Shown piece by piece: positions 45,822 through 54,646 of a DNA stretch of 64,000 nt. Position numbers and translations under genes: made by a program. The stretch is from positions 186,001 through 250,000 of the forward strand of contig JAHFQM010000001.1 of NCBI GenBank assembly GCA_023266355.1, given 5' to 3'. The stretch comes from Aquabacterium sp. (lineage in GTDB: Bacteria > Pseudomonadota > Gammaproteobacteria > Burkholderiales > Burkholderiaceae_C). The stretch's first letter is position 1; every line of letters begins with the position of its first letter. The notes beneath the pieces were generated by a model, which was not told the DNA's origin, made no database searches, and saw nothing but the letters and a program-made list of their open reading frames with translations.

Positions 45822-45836
45822 GGGGGCGGGGCTCTC

Positions 45837-45860
45837 TGCCCGATTGCCCGACTGCCCGAT
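45837..45860 (+). repeat. Triple 8-base tandem repeat
   Basis: TGCCCGAT, TGCCCGAC and TGCCCGAT lie head to tail in the short gap between the heptose fusion gene and the convergent GT4 gene. The pattern has no evident function. Confidence 0.6.
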
Positions 45861-45861
45861 C

Positions 45862-46962
45862 TCAGCGTGCGGCGTGCCGCCCGATGGCACGCCCGTACAC
45901 GCCCAGGTTGCCGCTCACCATGGCGTCGATCGAGAAGCGCTGCTCCACCCAGGCGCGGCCCGCCTGGCCGTAGCGCTGGCGCACATCGCTTGAGCCCAGC
46001 AGCTTGTTCAAAGCAGCCGTCAAGGCGGCGGTGTCGCCCGGCTCGATCAGCTCGCCATTCAGCCCCGGTTGGACGATTTCGGGGATGCCGCCTGCGCGAC
46101 CGCCCACGAGGGGCACGCCACAGGCCGCCGCCTGCAAGAGCGACACGCCCAGGCCTTCCATGAACGCCGGGTGGGCCAGCACGTCCAGGCAGGGCAGGAT
46201 GCGGTCGAGGTCTTTGCGGAAGCCGGGCAGTTGCACGTGCTGGGTCAGCAGGGCATCGCCCTGCACGCGCGCCGCGATCTCATCGCGCAGCGGGCCTTGG
46301 CCGAAGAGGATGACCTTCGCGTTCGGGTGCGCCGCCAGCACCGCAGGCAGGGCGTCGAGCAGCGTGCTGTGGCCTTTGCGGGCGATGAACTGCGCCACCA
46401 TGCCGATGACCAGGTCGCCATCGTTCAGGCCGAAGGTCTCTCGGAACCAGGCCAGGTGCGAGCGGTCCGGCCGGTAGTGCGCCGTGTCCACCGCGCTGAG
46501 CACGCAGTGCAGCTTGGTCGGCGGCACGCCTTCGGACAGCAGCACCTGGCGGATGCCATCGGAGATGGTGACCACCTCGTCGTAGAGCCGGTACTTGAGC
46601 TTGACCACGAAGCGCGATTCGGGGTTGTCCACGCGGCGGCTGAGCACCACGGGCACACCTTCCAGCCGCGCCGCCAGCGCGCCCCAGAGGTCGCTGCCCC
46701 GGCGGCTGTGCAGGTGCACCACGTCGGGCTGGACCTCGCGGATGAGGGCGCGCAGCCGGCCGGTGAGGGCCACGTCCGCATCGCCCTTCATCGTCATCTG
46801 GACGACGGTGGCGTGTGGCGCGGCCTCGGTGGCGATGGCGCTGCCGGTGGGGCAGGCCAACACACAGTCGATGCCGCGCGCCTTCAGGCCACGCAGCAGG
46901 AACACGACCTGCAGTGCACCGCCGTAGAGGTGCATGCCGGCTTCGACGTGCAAGACCTTCAT
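45862..46962 (-). CDS. GT4-family glycosyltransferase
   Basis: GT-B transferase of 366 residues. The N-terminal HVEAGMHLYGGALQVVFLL holds the Gly-Gly acceptor loop; the donor domain has VAQFIARKGHSTLLDALP and HPAFMEGLGVSLLQAAACG, where Glu-x7-Gln stands in place of the usual E-x7-E. It is the last gene of a four-gene minus-strand LPS transferase operon and overlaps the GT9 gene by four bases. The acceptor sugar is unknown. Confidence 0.9.
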   Translation of the reverse strand: MKVLHVEAGMHLYGGALQVVFLLRGLKARGIDCVLACPTGSAIATEAAPHATVVQMTMKGDADVALTGRLRALIREVQPDVVHLHSRRGSDLWGALAARLEGVPVVLSRRVDNPESRFVVKLKYRLYDEVVTISDGIRQVLLSEGVPPTKLHCVLSAVDTAHYRPDRSHLAWFRETFGLNDGDLVIGMVAQFIARKGHSTLLDALPAVLAAHPNAKVILFGQGPLRDEIAARVQGDALLTQHVQLPGFRKDLDRILPCLDVLAHPAFMEGLGVSLLQAAACGVPLVGGRAGGIPEIVQPGLNGELIEPGDTAALTAALNKLLGSSDVRQRYGQAGRAWVEQRFSIDAMVSGNLGVYGRAIGRHAAR

Positions 46963-48077
46963 GCCTCGCCTCCCGCCGCCAGGCCAGGCTCGGCGGCCCG
47001 CAGCGCCAGCAGCTCCAGCGCCTGCAGGCTGACGCGGTCCACGGTGAGCTGCTTCATGCAGGTGAAGTCGCCGTTGCAGGTCGGGCGGCGCCGGCAGGGT
47101 GAGCAGGGCAAGGCGTCGTACATCACGCGGGTCAGCGGCGTGGGGCCTTGCAGGTAGGGTCGGGTTGAGCCGAACAGCGCCAGCGTGGGCACGCGCAGGG
47201 CCGTGCCCATGTGGGTCAGTCCGGTGTCCACGCCCACCAGCAAGTGCGCGTCGGCGATGAGCGCCACGCTCTCGTCCAGCTTGAGCGCACCGGCCAGCGA
47301 GGGCACTTGCGGCACGTCGGCCACGATGCGCGCCGCGGCTTCACGGTCGGTCGGCCCGCCCAGCACCACGGGCTGCAGCCCTTGGTCCCACAGCGCTTGC
47401 GCCAGCTCGGCCCAATTCGCTTCGACCCAGTGCTTCTGCGGGCGCGTGGTGAAGGGGCACAGCACCACCAGCGGGCGGCCAGAGTGCGCCGTGCGCGCGG
47501 CCTGCAGGGCTTCGGCCAGCACCTGACGCGCGCGGGCCTGCTGCGCTTCGCCCACGGCCAGGTCGTGCACGAAGCTGCCCTGCGGTGCGCCCAGGTAGCG
47601 CGACAGGAAGCGGTACTCAGAGCCCATCACCGGGTCGGCGCCAGGCGTGGGCGTCACCACCTCGTGCACCAGGCGGTGGCTGCCTTCGCGGGCGATGATG
47701 CTGACGCGGTGCGGCGCACCCGTGAACCAGGCCAGCAGGCCGCTTTTGAGCAGGCCCTGGCCGTCGAGCACCAGGTCGAATTGCTGGGCACGCAGCATGG
47801 CGCGGAACTGCCGGACCTCGCGCCACAGCGCCAGGTAGCGCTTGGCCTTGAACAGTTGCTCCCACTGCGTGCGCGGCCAGATCAGCACCTGCTTCAAGCG
47901 CGGGTTGTGCTTCAACAAGGGCGCGCAGCCCGCCTCGCACAGCCACGACACCTCGGCATCAGGGTAGGCCGTTTTCAGCGCCGGGATCAGGCCCGAAGCC
48001 ATGACGATGTCGCCCAGTGCCGACAGGCGGACGATGAGGATGCGGCGTGGCGTGGGATGGCTGGCGGGCGAGGACAT
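46959..48077 (-). CDS. GT9-family heptosyltransferase (WaaC-like)
   Basis: Heptosyltransferase-family protein of 372 residues. RILIVRLSALGDIVMASGLI at 12-31 and GVDTGLTHMGTALRVPTLAL are the conserved acceptor and ADP-heptose motifs. A C-terminal Cys cluster (CSPCRRRPTC) is typical of this heptosyltransferase branch. It is likely involved in LPS inner core assembly, alongside the kinase and epimerase genes close by. It overlaps the next gene by four bases. Confidence 0.9.
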   Translation of the reverse strand: MSSPASHPTPRRILIVRLSALGDIVMASGLIPALKTAYPDAEVSWLCEAGCAPLLKHNPRLKQVLIWPRTQWEQLFKAKRYLALWREVRQFRAMLRAQQFDLVLDGQGLLKSGLLAWFTGAPHRVSIIAREGSHRLVHEVVTPTPGADPVMGSEYRFLSRYLGAPQGSFVHDLAVGEAQQARARQVLAEALQAARTAHSGRPLVVLCPFTTRPQKHWVEANWAELAQALWDQGLQPVVLGGPTDREAAARIVADVPQVPSLAGALKLDESVALIADAHLLVGVDTGLTHMGTALRVPTLALFGSTRPYLQGPTPLTRVMYDALPCSPCRRRPTCNGDFTCMKQLTVDRVSLQALELLALRAAEPGLAAGGEA

Positions 48078-48092
48078 GGTGGTGGTGCGGAT

Positions 48093-49214
48093 TCAGCGGG
48101 CCGATGAGGCTGCGGCCAGCGCATGGGCGTACACGTCCAGTGTGCGCGCCACCATGCGCTCGGCGGTGAGGTGCTGTTCGAAGCGTTGGCGACCCGAGGC
48201 GGCCAGGCGCGCGGCCAGGGCGACATCGCCATGCAGACGCGCCATGGCCTGGCCCAGCGCAGTGGCATCTTCCGTGGGCACCAGCAGGCCCGTGTCTTCG
48301 TGCAGCACGATCTCGGGCACACCACCCACAGCGGTGGCCACCACCGGCAGGTGTGCGGCGAAGGCCTCGATCACCGACAGGGAGATGGCTTCGCGGCGCG
48401 ACGCCAGCGCGAACATGTCGAAGGCGGGCAGCAGCCGCTGCACGTCCTGGCGGTAGCCCAGCAGGTGGATGCGCTCGGCCACACGGACGTCGGTGTCGCG
48501 CAACTTTTGCAGGGTCTGCTGCAGCTGAGCGCCGAACTCGGTGCCCGGGTCACCCATCAGGTACAGGTGCACGCCGGCCTGCGCATCGCCCTGCGTTCGC
48601 AGCATGGCTTGCACGAGCAAGTCTTGCCCCTTGTCGCGGACAAAGCGGCCCGCATGCGCCACCGCGAACACGCCATCGGGGATGCCCAGCTCGTGTCGCA
48701 AGGCCACGCGCTGCAAGACCAGCTGACCGGGTGTGCCATGCCAGGGCCCGTCGGGCACACCGTTGTGGACCACGCTGATGCGCTCAGGCGCATAGCCCGC
48801 GGCCACGAGGTTGCGCTTGACCGCGTCCGACACCGCGATGATCTGCGCGCAGCGCTGCATGTGCGTTGCGGCCGTGGTGGCGTGCGCCGTGCACACCGCC
48901 AGCGGCTTGCGCTGCATGTGGCCGGCGCGCCCCGCATAGGCCGCGCCGCGGATGAGGTGGCCGTGGACGATGTCCGGCTGCCAGCGCTTGACCAAGCGGC
49001 GCAACTGCCAGTGCGACCAGGGGTCGTACAGCCCGTGCATGGGGATGTGCACCGCCTCGATGCCCGCTTCAGCGCAGGCCTTGCCCAGCCAGGAGTCCAG
49101 CGGCCCGGCGAACGTCACGGCGTGCCCCGCTGCGCGCTGCCCCTGCATCATCATCATGACGTGGCTTTCGGCGCCACCGTAGCCATGGCTGTGCAGGATG
49201 TGGACGATGCGCAT
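48093..49214 (-). CDS. GT4-family glycosyltransferase
   Basis: GT-B transferase of 373 residues from the ATG at 49214. HILHSHGYGGAESHVMMMM is the N-terminal acceptor loop. The donor domain shows VAHAGRFVRDKGQDLLVQAM and LASRREAISLSVIEAFAAHL with the E-x7-E pattern. The frame extends far upstream into the deacetylase gene without similarity. It lies 15 bases before the GT9 gene in the same operon. Confidence 0.9.
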   Translation of the reverse strand: MRIVHILHSHGYGGAESHVMMMMQGQRAAGHAVTFAGPLDSWLGKACAEAGIEAVHIPMHGLYDPWSHWQLRRLVKRWQPDIVHGHLIRGAAYAGRAGHMQRKPLAVCTAHATTAATHMQRCAQIIAVSDAVKRNLVAAGYAPERISVVHNGVPDGPWHGTPGQLVLQRVALRHELGIPDGVFAVAHAGRFVRDKGQDLLVQAMLRTQGDAQAGVHLYLMGDPGTEFGAQLQQTLQKLRDTDVRVAERIHLLGYRQDVQRLLPAFDMFALASRREAISLSVIEAFAAHLPVVATAVGGVPEIVLHEDTGLLVPTEDATALGQAMARLHGDVALAARLAASGRQRFEQHLTAERMVARTLDVYAHALAAASSAR

Positions 49215-49231
49215 GCGTGAGTCCGGCGAGC

Positions 49232-50014
49232 TCAAGAGGGGATCCGGTCTGGCAAAGCCGCCTGGCCTTTGCGCGCCTGTTTGGCGTGCAGCTTGAAGGC
49301 GAAGCCGAGGACGTTGTCGCCGTAGGAGATCGCCTTGCGCGTCAGCTCGAAGGGGTTGTCCGACAGGTTGGCCGCGCCGCGGATGCAGGTCGTGGCCGTG
49401 CGGTAGCCGGCTTCCTGCACCAGGTCGCGCGCGCGTAGGGAGTAGTCGCCATAGGGGTAGCAGAAGTCGGGCACGGCCTCGCCCAGCACGTCTTCCAGCG
49501 CCTTCTTGCTGTCGAAGATCTCGCGGCGTTGCTCGGCCGCGCTCAGCGTGGACAGGCGCGGGTGCGTCACCGCGTGCGAGCCGAAGTCGCAGCCCTCGCG
49601 CTTGAGTTGGCGCACCGCCGCGGCGTCCATCAGCTGGGGCTGGTGCGGCCAGTCGGTGAGCCAACTGGCGGTCTTGCCGATCAGGTCGCTGACCAGGTAC
49701 ACGGTGGCCGAGCAGCCGAACTCTTGCAGCGCGGGCCAGGCGTGTTCACGGAAGTCGTCGTAGCCATCGTCCACGGTGATGACCACCGAGCGCTTCGGCA
49801 GCGGTCGGCCTTCGAACAGGCAGGCATGGGCTTGCGCCAGGTTGAGCACCTCGAAGCCCATCCACTTCAGGTAGCGCAGCTGCGCACGGAAGCGGTCGAT
49901 GTGGCAGAACAGCGCCCGGTGCGCGTCAGGGCGCGGGTACAGGCCGATCTGGTGGTACATCAGGATCGACATCGGCGGTGAGGCCGGGGCTGAAACCGGG
50001 GGCAGGGTGCTCAT
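49232..50014 (-). CDS. Polysaccharide deacetylase (NodB domain)
   Basis: CE4 deacetylase of 260 residues. The NodB domain has TVDDGYDDF with the catalytic Asp pair at about 95-100, SHAVTHPRL with the two metal His, and the later FCYPYGDYS. No signal peptide is evident, so it probably acts on a cytoplasmic lipid-linked glycan or nucleotide-sugar precursor. The start is at the ATG at 50014; a second Met 14 codons on (MSILMYHQIG) is an alternative. It is the first gene of the glycosyltransferase operon that runs to 45862. Confidence 0.88.
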   Translation of the reverse strand: MSTLPPVSAPASPPMSILMYHQIGLYPRPDAHRALFCHIDRFRAQLRYLKWMGFEVLNLAQAHACLFEGRPLPKRSVVITVDDGYDDFREHAWPALQEFGCSATVYLVSDLIGKTASWLTDWPHQPQLMDAAAVRQLKREGCDFGSHAVTHPRLSTLSAAEQRREIFDSKKALEDVLGEAVPDFCYPYGDYSLRARDLVQEAGYRTATTCIRGAANLSDNPFELTRKAISYGDNVLGFAFKLHAKQARKGQAALPDRIPS

Positions 50015-50075
50015 GGACTGCTGGCGGGCGAGGGCGTGGTGCTCAGGGTGCCGAATGTACCGCAGGCGGCCTCGT

Positions 50076-50480
50076 TCAGGCGCTGCGGGCCCGGGCACCG
50101 TAGGGGCAGTGACCCGGCCGCGGGCTGACTTGCGGGTGTTTGCGGCAGGTGCTGGGACGCTGCTCATAGACGGTGCAGCGGCGCGTGGTGGCGTCCAGGA
50201 AGCGGCAATCGCCGCTGGCACGTCGCGCCAGGGTGAAGATCTCGTGCTTGAAGTTGAAGTGGTCGATCAGGCCCGCCTTGCTCAGGCGCTTGGCGATCTG
50301 CTTGGGCGCTTCGTGCTCGGCCTCGAAGGGGTCCACCAGCGCCAGGCGAACCAGGTCGGCCAGCTTGACCTCCACCGGCATGGTGCAGCAGTTGGCCATG
50401 CACTGGTCGCACAGGCCTGGGCGGTAGCGCGTCCAGGTGTCGGGGCGGTCGATGTCAACGAGGTAGATCGAGGACTTCAT
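50076..50480 (-). CDS. YkgJ-family cysteine cluster protein
   Basis: Protein of 134 residues from the ATG at 50480. The cysteines CDQCMANCC at about 24-32 and the later CRFLD, CTVYEQRPSTC and C near the end fit the YkgJ (UPF0153) zinc/iron-chelating family. The biochemical role is unknown. The frame extends upstream into tRNA-Phe, but the chosen start is the last that keeps the whole domain. It is read on the same strand as tRNA-Phe, beyond its terminator. Confidence 0.85.
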   Translation of the reverse strand: MKSSIYLVDIDRPDTWTRYRPGLCDQCMANCCTMPVEVKLADLVRLALVDPFEAEHEAPKQIAKRLSKAGLIDHFNFKHEIFTLARRASGDCRFLDATTRRCTVYEQRPSTCRKHPQVSPRPGHCPYGARARSA

Positions 50481-50520
50481 GGCGGCAAGCCAGGCCAGCG
50501 CCGGGCGGGGCACAAAGCAA

Positions 50521-50553
50521 AACGCCCAGCTGACCTGAGGTTCGCTGGGCGTT
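50521..50553 (-). terminator. Rho-independent terminator of tRNA-Phe (bidirectional)
   Basis: A perfect 10-bp stem, AACGCCCAGC at 50521-50530 and GCTGGGCGTT at 50544-50553, has A/T tracts on both sides. It can work in either direction; the minus-strand reading ends tRNA-Phe. Confidence 0.85.
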
Positions 50554-50561
50554 TTTGTGTT

Positions 50562-50637
50562 TGGTGGCCTGGGGCGGAATCGAACCACCGACACGCGGAT
50601 TTTCAATCCGCTGCTCTACCAACTGAGCTACCAGGCC
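50562..50637 (-). tRNA. tRNA-Phe (GAA)
   Basis: A 76-base cloverleaf with encoded CCA. The acceptor stem GGCCTGG pairs with CCAGGCC; the D arm contains GCTCAGTTGGTAGAGC; the T loop has GGTTCGATTCC. The anticodon stem GCGGA/TCCGC holds loop TTGAAAA with anticodon GAA (plus-strand 50602-50604). It is followed by a strong hairpin terminator. Confidence 0.98.
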
Positions 50638-50690
50638 GTCTTGTGTCTTGCTGCTGCGTTGCCGCAATCAGCGAAGACCACGACTATACA

Positions 50691-51641
50691 TCAATTTGCG
50701 GCCGATTTTTTGTTGCGACCGAGATCGACGCCCAATTGCTTGAGCTTGCGGTACAGGTGGGTGCGCTCCAGGCCGGTTTTCTCGGCCACGCGGGTCATGC
50801 TGCCGCCTTCGCGTGCCAGGTGGAATTCGAAGTAGGCGCGCTCGAAATCGTCGCGTGCTTCGCGCAGCGGACGGTCGAGCTGGAAGCTCTGCTCATGCGA
50901 GGGGCTGGACATGCCGTTGTGGCCCATGCCGTGGTGGTTGGCACTGCCTGCGTGGCCGTACATCACGCTGCCTGTGGCAGGTGCGTGGCTGCTGGACATC
51001 TCGGCCATGCCATGGTTCAAGCCGCCGACCAGGCCATGGCCCATCGTGCCGGCCATCGCGCCGTTCATGCCATTCACCAGGCCGTGCGCTGCGCCATTGC
51101 CAGCCAGCTCGGTGCGACCGATGGCGGCGTGGCCGTAGCCCGCCATGCCGTTGGCGCTCTGGTTCGCGCCCAGGCCAGGGTTGTAAGCCGGGTTGTACGA
51201 CGAGGCGGCCGTGATCGGGGTGACCGTGGCCAGGTGCACGGCTTGCATCGTGGTTTGCGGCGCAGCCTGACGGGGTGCCGGCTTGCTCAGGCCTTGCTCG
51301 ACTGCGCGCAGCAGCTTCTGCATGGTGATGGGCTTTTCCAGGAAGGCCTGGGCACCGACCTTGGTGGCTTCCACGGCCGTGTCGATGGTGCCGTGGCCGG
51401 ACATCATGATCACGGGCATCGTGAGTTGTCCGCCGGCGGACCACTCCTTGAGCAGCGTGACGCCGTCCACATCGGGCATCCAGATGTCCAGCAGGACCAG
51501 GTCGGGCTGGCACTGTTCGCGCAGGGCGCGGGCTTGCGCGGCGTTTTCCGCGACTTCCACAGAGTGACCTTCGTCGCTCAGAATTTCTGAAAGCAGGGCA
51601 CGGATGCCCAGTTCGTCGTCAACAACAAGAATGGTGGCCAT
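50691..51641 (-). CDS. NtrX-like response regulator without AAA+ domain
   Basis: Response regulator of 316 residues. The receiver domain (1-120) has Asp8/Asp9, the phosphoacceptor Asp52 (LLDIWMPDVDG), Ser81 and Lys103 (FLEKP). The Fis-type HTH is at about 265-310 (MTRVAEKTGLERTHLYRKLK). The middle, about 125-250, lacks the sigma-54 AAA+ ATPase of standard NtrX and is instead low-complexity, rich in Gly, Met, His, Asn and Ala. It therefore cannot activate sigma-54 by ATP hydrolysis. It lies 30 bases after the NtrY-like kinase gene and is surely its partner. Confidence 0.9.
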   Translation of the reverse strand: MATILVVDDELGIRALLSEILSDEGHSVEVAENAAQARALREQCQPDLVLLDIWMPDVDGVTLLKEWSAGGQLTMPVIMMSGHGTIDTAVEATKVGAQAFLEKPITMQKLLRAVEQGLSKPAPRQAAPQTTMQAVHLATVTPITAASSYNPAYNPGLGANQSANGMAGYGHAAIGRTELAGNGAAHGLVNGMNGAMAGTMGHGLVGGLNHGMAEMSSSHAPATGSVMYGHAGSANHHGMGHNGMSSPSHEQSFQLDRPLREARDDFERAYFEFHLAREGGSMTRVAEKTGLERTHLYRKLKQLGVDLGRNKKSAAN

Positions 51642-51671
51642 GAATTTCTGCTACCCCGGTTGGGTTCTGCG

Positions 51672-54023
51672 CTAGTGTGACCCAGTTTGGAGTGGGATGG
51701 ATGACAGCACCGAAAATGATAGCGAAACTTGTGCCCCGCCAGACGGGCCCGGTGCTGCGGGATACCCTTGCGACGAGGCCGTGTCTGAGACGCTTTCTGA
51801 GGTGCTGGCCAGGTTGCGGATGCGCACGAGCGCCTTGTGTTCATCGGCGATCTTCTTGACCACGGCCAGCCCCAGGCCCGTGCCTTTGGGCTTGGTGGTG
51901 ATGTAGGGCTCGAAGGCGCGCTTGAGGATTTTGTCGGGGAAGCCCGGGCCGTTGTCGCGCACGGTCAGGCGCACGGCGCGGATGCTGCCGTCCTCGTGCA
52001 GCGGCGTGTCGGTGCGCAACGTGACCTGCGGCGCAGGGCCGTCCTTGCGGTGGCTGGCCGCGTCCTGTGCGGCATCCAGCGCGTTTTGCACGAGGTTGTG
52101 CACGACCTGGCGCAGCAGGGCCGCATCGCCCAGGATGGGCGGCAGGTCGGGCTTGAGCGCCAGCTGGATGGTGCCTTGTTCCACCGCCTGACCGTACAGC
52201 GCCAGCACGTCGTTGACAAGGCCGTTGAGGTCCAGCGGCACCAGCTTGGCCGAGGGCAGGCGGGCGTAATCGCGGAACTCGTTGATGAGGTTCTTGAGCG
52301 CCTGCACCTGCGTGACGATGGTGTTGACCGAGCGTGTCAGCAGCTGCTGGCCGGGCTCGTCGAGCTTGTCTTCGAGCTTGAGTTGCAGCCGCTCGGCCGA
52401 CAGCTGGATGGGCGTCAAGGGGTTTTTGATTTCATGCGCCACGCGGCGCGCGACCTCGCTCCAGGCTTCTGCGCGCTGGGCCGAGACCACCTCGGTGAGG
52501 TCGTCGAACACGATGAGGCGCTCGTCGGGCGGCAGCTCCGCGCCACGCACCAGCAGCGTCAGCGGTTCGGGCTGGCTGGGCAGTTGCAGCTCGTAGGCCT
52601 CCTGCCATTGCAGGCGCTCGCCGGGGGTCGGGTCGTTGGCGACCATCTCGAAGCGCTGGCGCACCGATTCGGCCAGGCCTTGCAGGCCGGCGATGTCCGA
52701 CATCGGGCGGCCGCGGTAGGCCGAAATCGGCAGGCGCAGGATGCGGGTGGCGCCGGGGTTGACCATCTCGATGTGGCCGGCAGCATCGAACACGATGACG
52801 CCCGCGCTCATGTTGTCCAGCACGGTTTGCAGGTGGGCACGGGCGCTGTCGAGTTCCTGCACGCTGCGTTCTGCCAGGGTGCGGGCATCGGCCAGTTGCT
52901 GGGTCATGTCGGCAAACGAGCGCGTCAGGCCGCCGAGTTCGTCGCCCGAGCCGAAGATGGCTTTGGGGCGCAGGTCGCCGCGCGCCACCTCCTGCACGCC
53001 TTCTGCCAGCAGCAGCAGGGGCTTGGCCAGTTGCTGGCCCAGGATGGCGGCCAGCAGGAAGGCGCCGAACACGGCCAGCACCAGCGCCAGCGTCAGGGTG
53101 CCGATGTACATGCGCCGCAGGCCGCTGCGGCTGAGCGCGCGTTCCTGGTACTCCTGGTAGGCGGTCTGCACGGCCAGGGCGTTGCGCACCAGGTCGGGTG
53201 CCAGGCGCTGCGTCACCATCAGGAAGTGGCCGTGGGCTTGCAGGCTGAAGCTGCGGTCGGGCATCCAGGCGATGGCGACGATCCGTGCGGGCGGGTGCGG
53301 GGTGTTGGCCACATCGCTGCGGCCGTCATTGCGGTCTTCCAGGCCGTCGACCTGGGCCAGCACGCCCTTGTTGCGCGCCTCGGTGCGCCAAGGCAGTGGC
53401 AGGCGTTCGCTGCTGAGCAGCCGCGTGCCGTCGCCACCGGCGCTCAATTCGACCTGGCCTGACTCGTTGACGAAGGCCACGGTGTGCGCGCCGAGCTGTT
53501 CGCGCAGGCGCTCCAGCTCCAGCAGTGAGGGCTGTTGGTGCACGAGGGGCTCGGTCTGCTCGCTCAGGCGGGATGCGGCCACGCGGGTCTTGTTGGCCAG
53601 GTCCTGCGTCAGGGTGTCCAGGGTGCTGCGGCCCAGGTTGAGGCCGGCCTCCAGGGCGCCTTCGACGCGCACGTCGAACCAGGTCTCGATGCTGCGCGAT
53701 ACGAACTGGTAGGACACCGTGTAGATCATCAGCCCCGGCACCAGGGCCAGCACACCGAAGATGCCGGCCAGCTTGAGCAACAGGCGGCTGCCGAACTTGC
53801 GGCTGCGCAGCCGCATGGCCAGGCGGCCCAGCGCCACGATGATGATGAGCGTGAGGAAGGCCGCGATGCCCATGTTGGCCGACACCAGCCAGCCGAAGTG
53901 GCGCTCGAAGCGGTCGCTGTTCTGGGTGGCCAGCACCAGCATGAAGCCCAGCACCAGGGCGCCGCCGGCCATGACGATGCCGGAGACGATCCAGGCCCAG
54001 CGGTTGGCTTTGATGGTGCTCAC
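51672..54023 (-). CDS. NtrY-like sensor histidine kinase
   Basis: Membrane kinase of 783 residues. Membrane segments lie at about 11-31, 45-67, 83-104 and 306-330, with a periplasmic sensor between the third and fourth. HAMP follows at about 330-385 and PAS at 395-500. The phospho-accepting His530 is in ARRVAHEIKNPLTP. The ATPase has an N box near 643-648, DNGPGFPDK at 690-698 and GTGLGLAVV at 714-722. It is paired with the downstream NtrX-like gene. Its signal is unknown; NtrY/NtrX systems often respond to nitrogen or redox state. Confidence 0.93.
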   Translation of the reverse strand: MSTIKANRWAWIVSGIVMAGGALVLGFMLVLATQNSDRFERHFGWLVSANMGIAAFLTLIIIVALGRLAMRLRSRKFGSRLLLKLAGIFGVLALVPGLMIYTVSYQFVSRSIETWFDVRVEGALEAGLNLGRSTLDTLTQDLANKTRVAASRLSEQTEPLVHQQPSLLELERLREQLGAHTVAFVNESGQVELSAGGDGTRLLSSERLPLPWRTEARNKGVLAQVDGLEDRNDGRSDVANTPHPPARIVAIAWMPDRSFSLQAHGHFLMVTQRLAPDLVRNALAVQTAYQEYQERALSRSGLRRMYIGTLTLALVLAVFGAFLLAAILGQQLAKPLLLLAEGVQEVARGDLRPKAIFGSGDELGGLTRSFADMTQQLADARTLAERSVQELDSARAHLQTVLDNMSAGVIVFDAAGHIEMVNPGATRILRLPISAYRGRPMSDIAGLQGLAESVRQRFEMVANDPTPGERLQWQEAYELQLPSQPEPLTLLVRGAELPPDERLIVFDDLTEVVSAQRAEAWSEVARRVAHEIKNPLTPIQLSAERLQLKLEDKLDEPGQQLLTRSVNTIVTQVQALKNLINEFRDYARLPSAKLVPLDLNGLVNDVLALYGQAVEQGTIQLALKPDLPPILGDAALLRQVVHNLVQNALDAAQDAASHRKDGPAPQVTLRTDTPLHEDGSIRAVRLTVRDNGPGFPDKILKRAFEPYITTKPKGTGLGLAVVKKIADEHKALVRIRNLASTSESVSDTASSQGYPAAPGPSGGAQVSLSFSVLSSIPLQTGSH

Positions 54024-54038
54024 AGGGTGACGCTGCGC

Positions 54039-54638
54039 TCAGCGGCTGACAGGCGCGAGGTGGATGCGGCGCTGCACGGACAGGTCCCAGCCCGTGGGCG
54101 TGCCCAGCCCGATCTGCAAGGGCCGGGGCAGCTCGTCGGTGTCGAGCTTGAAGCTGAATTCGATGTGGTGGTCGGCTTCTTCGCCAGGCGCCACGGCGTC
54201 GGCGATGCGCCAGCGTGTGCCTTTGCGCACCACGTCCAAGGCCTCGTTGAGCTGGGCGAAGTGGCGGCTCAGGCCATCGACGTTCAAGCGCCACTGCCGG
54301 GTGAGGGGCTGGTAGCCCAGGCGCCAGCGGCGCGTGGCCAGGGCGCGGGATTGGTCCATCCAGTACCAGCGGCTGCGCAGCAGTTCGGCTTGGGCGACGA
54401 AGACCACCGCCACGCCCCGGCTCAGGGCCTGCTCGACCTCGCGCGACAGCTCGAAACGCACGGCATAGCTCAGCAGCACGCCCTCATCGCTTTGTTGCGC
54501 GTACAGGGCCGTGAGTTCGATGCCGCTGCGCGCGTTGCTGACCTGCGCCCACGCAGTCCGGTTGGCCGGCGCCACGGCCGCTGCCAGCGCCAAGCGGGCG
54601 CTGTGCTTGAGCAGGTCGCGGCGGGGCATCGGGGGCAT
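54039..54638 (-). CDS. DUF4390 protein, exported
   Basis: Protein of 199 residues. A signal sequence with a Tat-like pair (MPRRDLLKHSARLALAAAVA) ends near residue 32. The mature part (VRFELSREVEQALSRGVAVV, RSRWYWMDQSRALATRRWRL and QIGLGTPTGWDLSVQRRI) is typical of DUF4390, a family almost always found between rsmB and ntrY in beta-proteobacteria. It may serve the sensor kinase in the periplasm; function unknown. It ends 15 bases before ntrY. Confidence 0.88.
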   Translation of the reverse strand: MPPMPRRDLLKHSARLALAAAVAPANRTAWAQVSNARSGIELTALYAQQSDEGVLLSYAVRFELSREVEQALSRGVAVVFVAQAELLRSRWYWMDQSRALATRRWRLGYQPLTRQWRLNVDGLSRHFAQLNEALDVVRKGTRWRIADAVAPGEEADHHIEFSFKLDTDELPRPLQIGLGTPTGWDLSVQRRIHLAPVSR

Positions 54639-54646
54639 CACGCACG

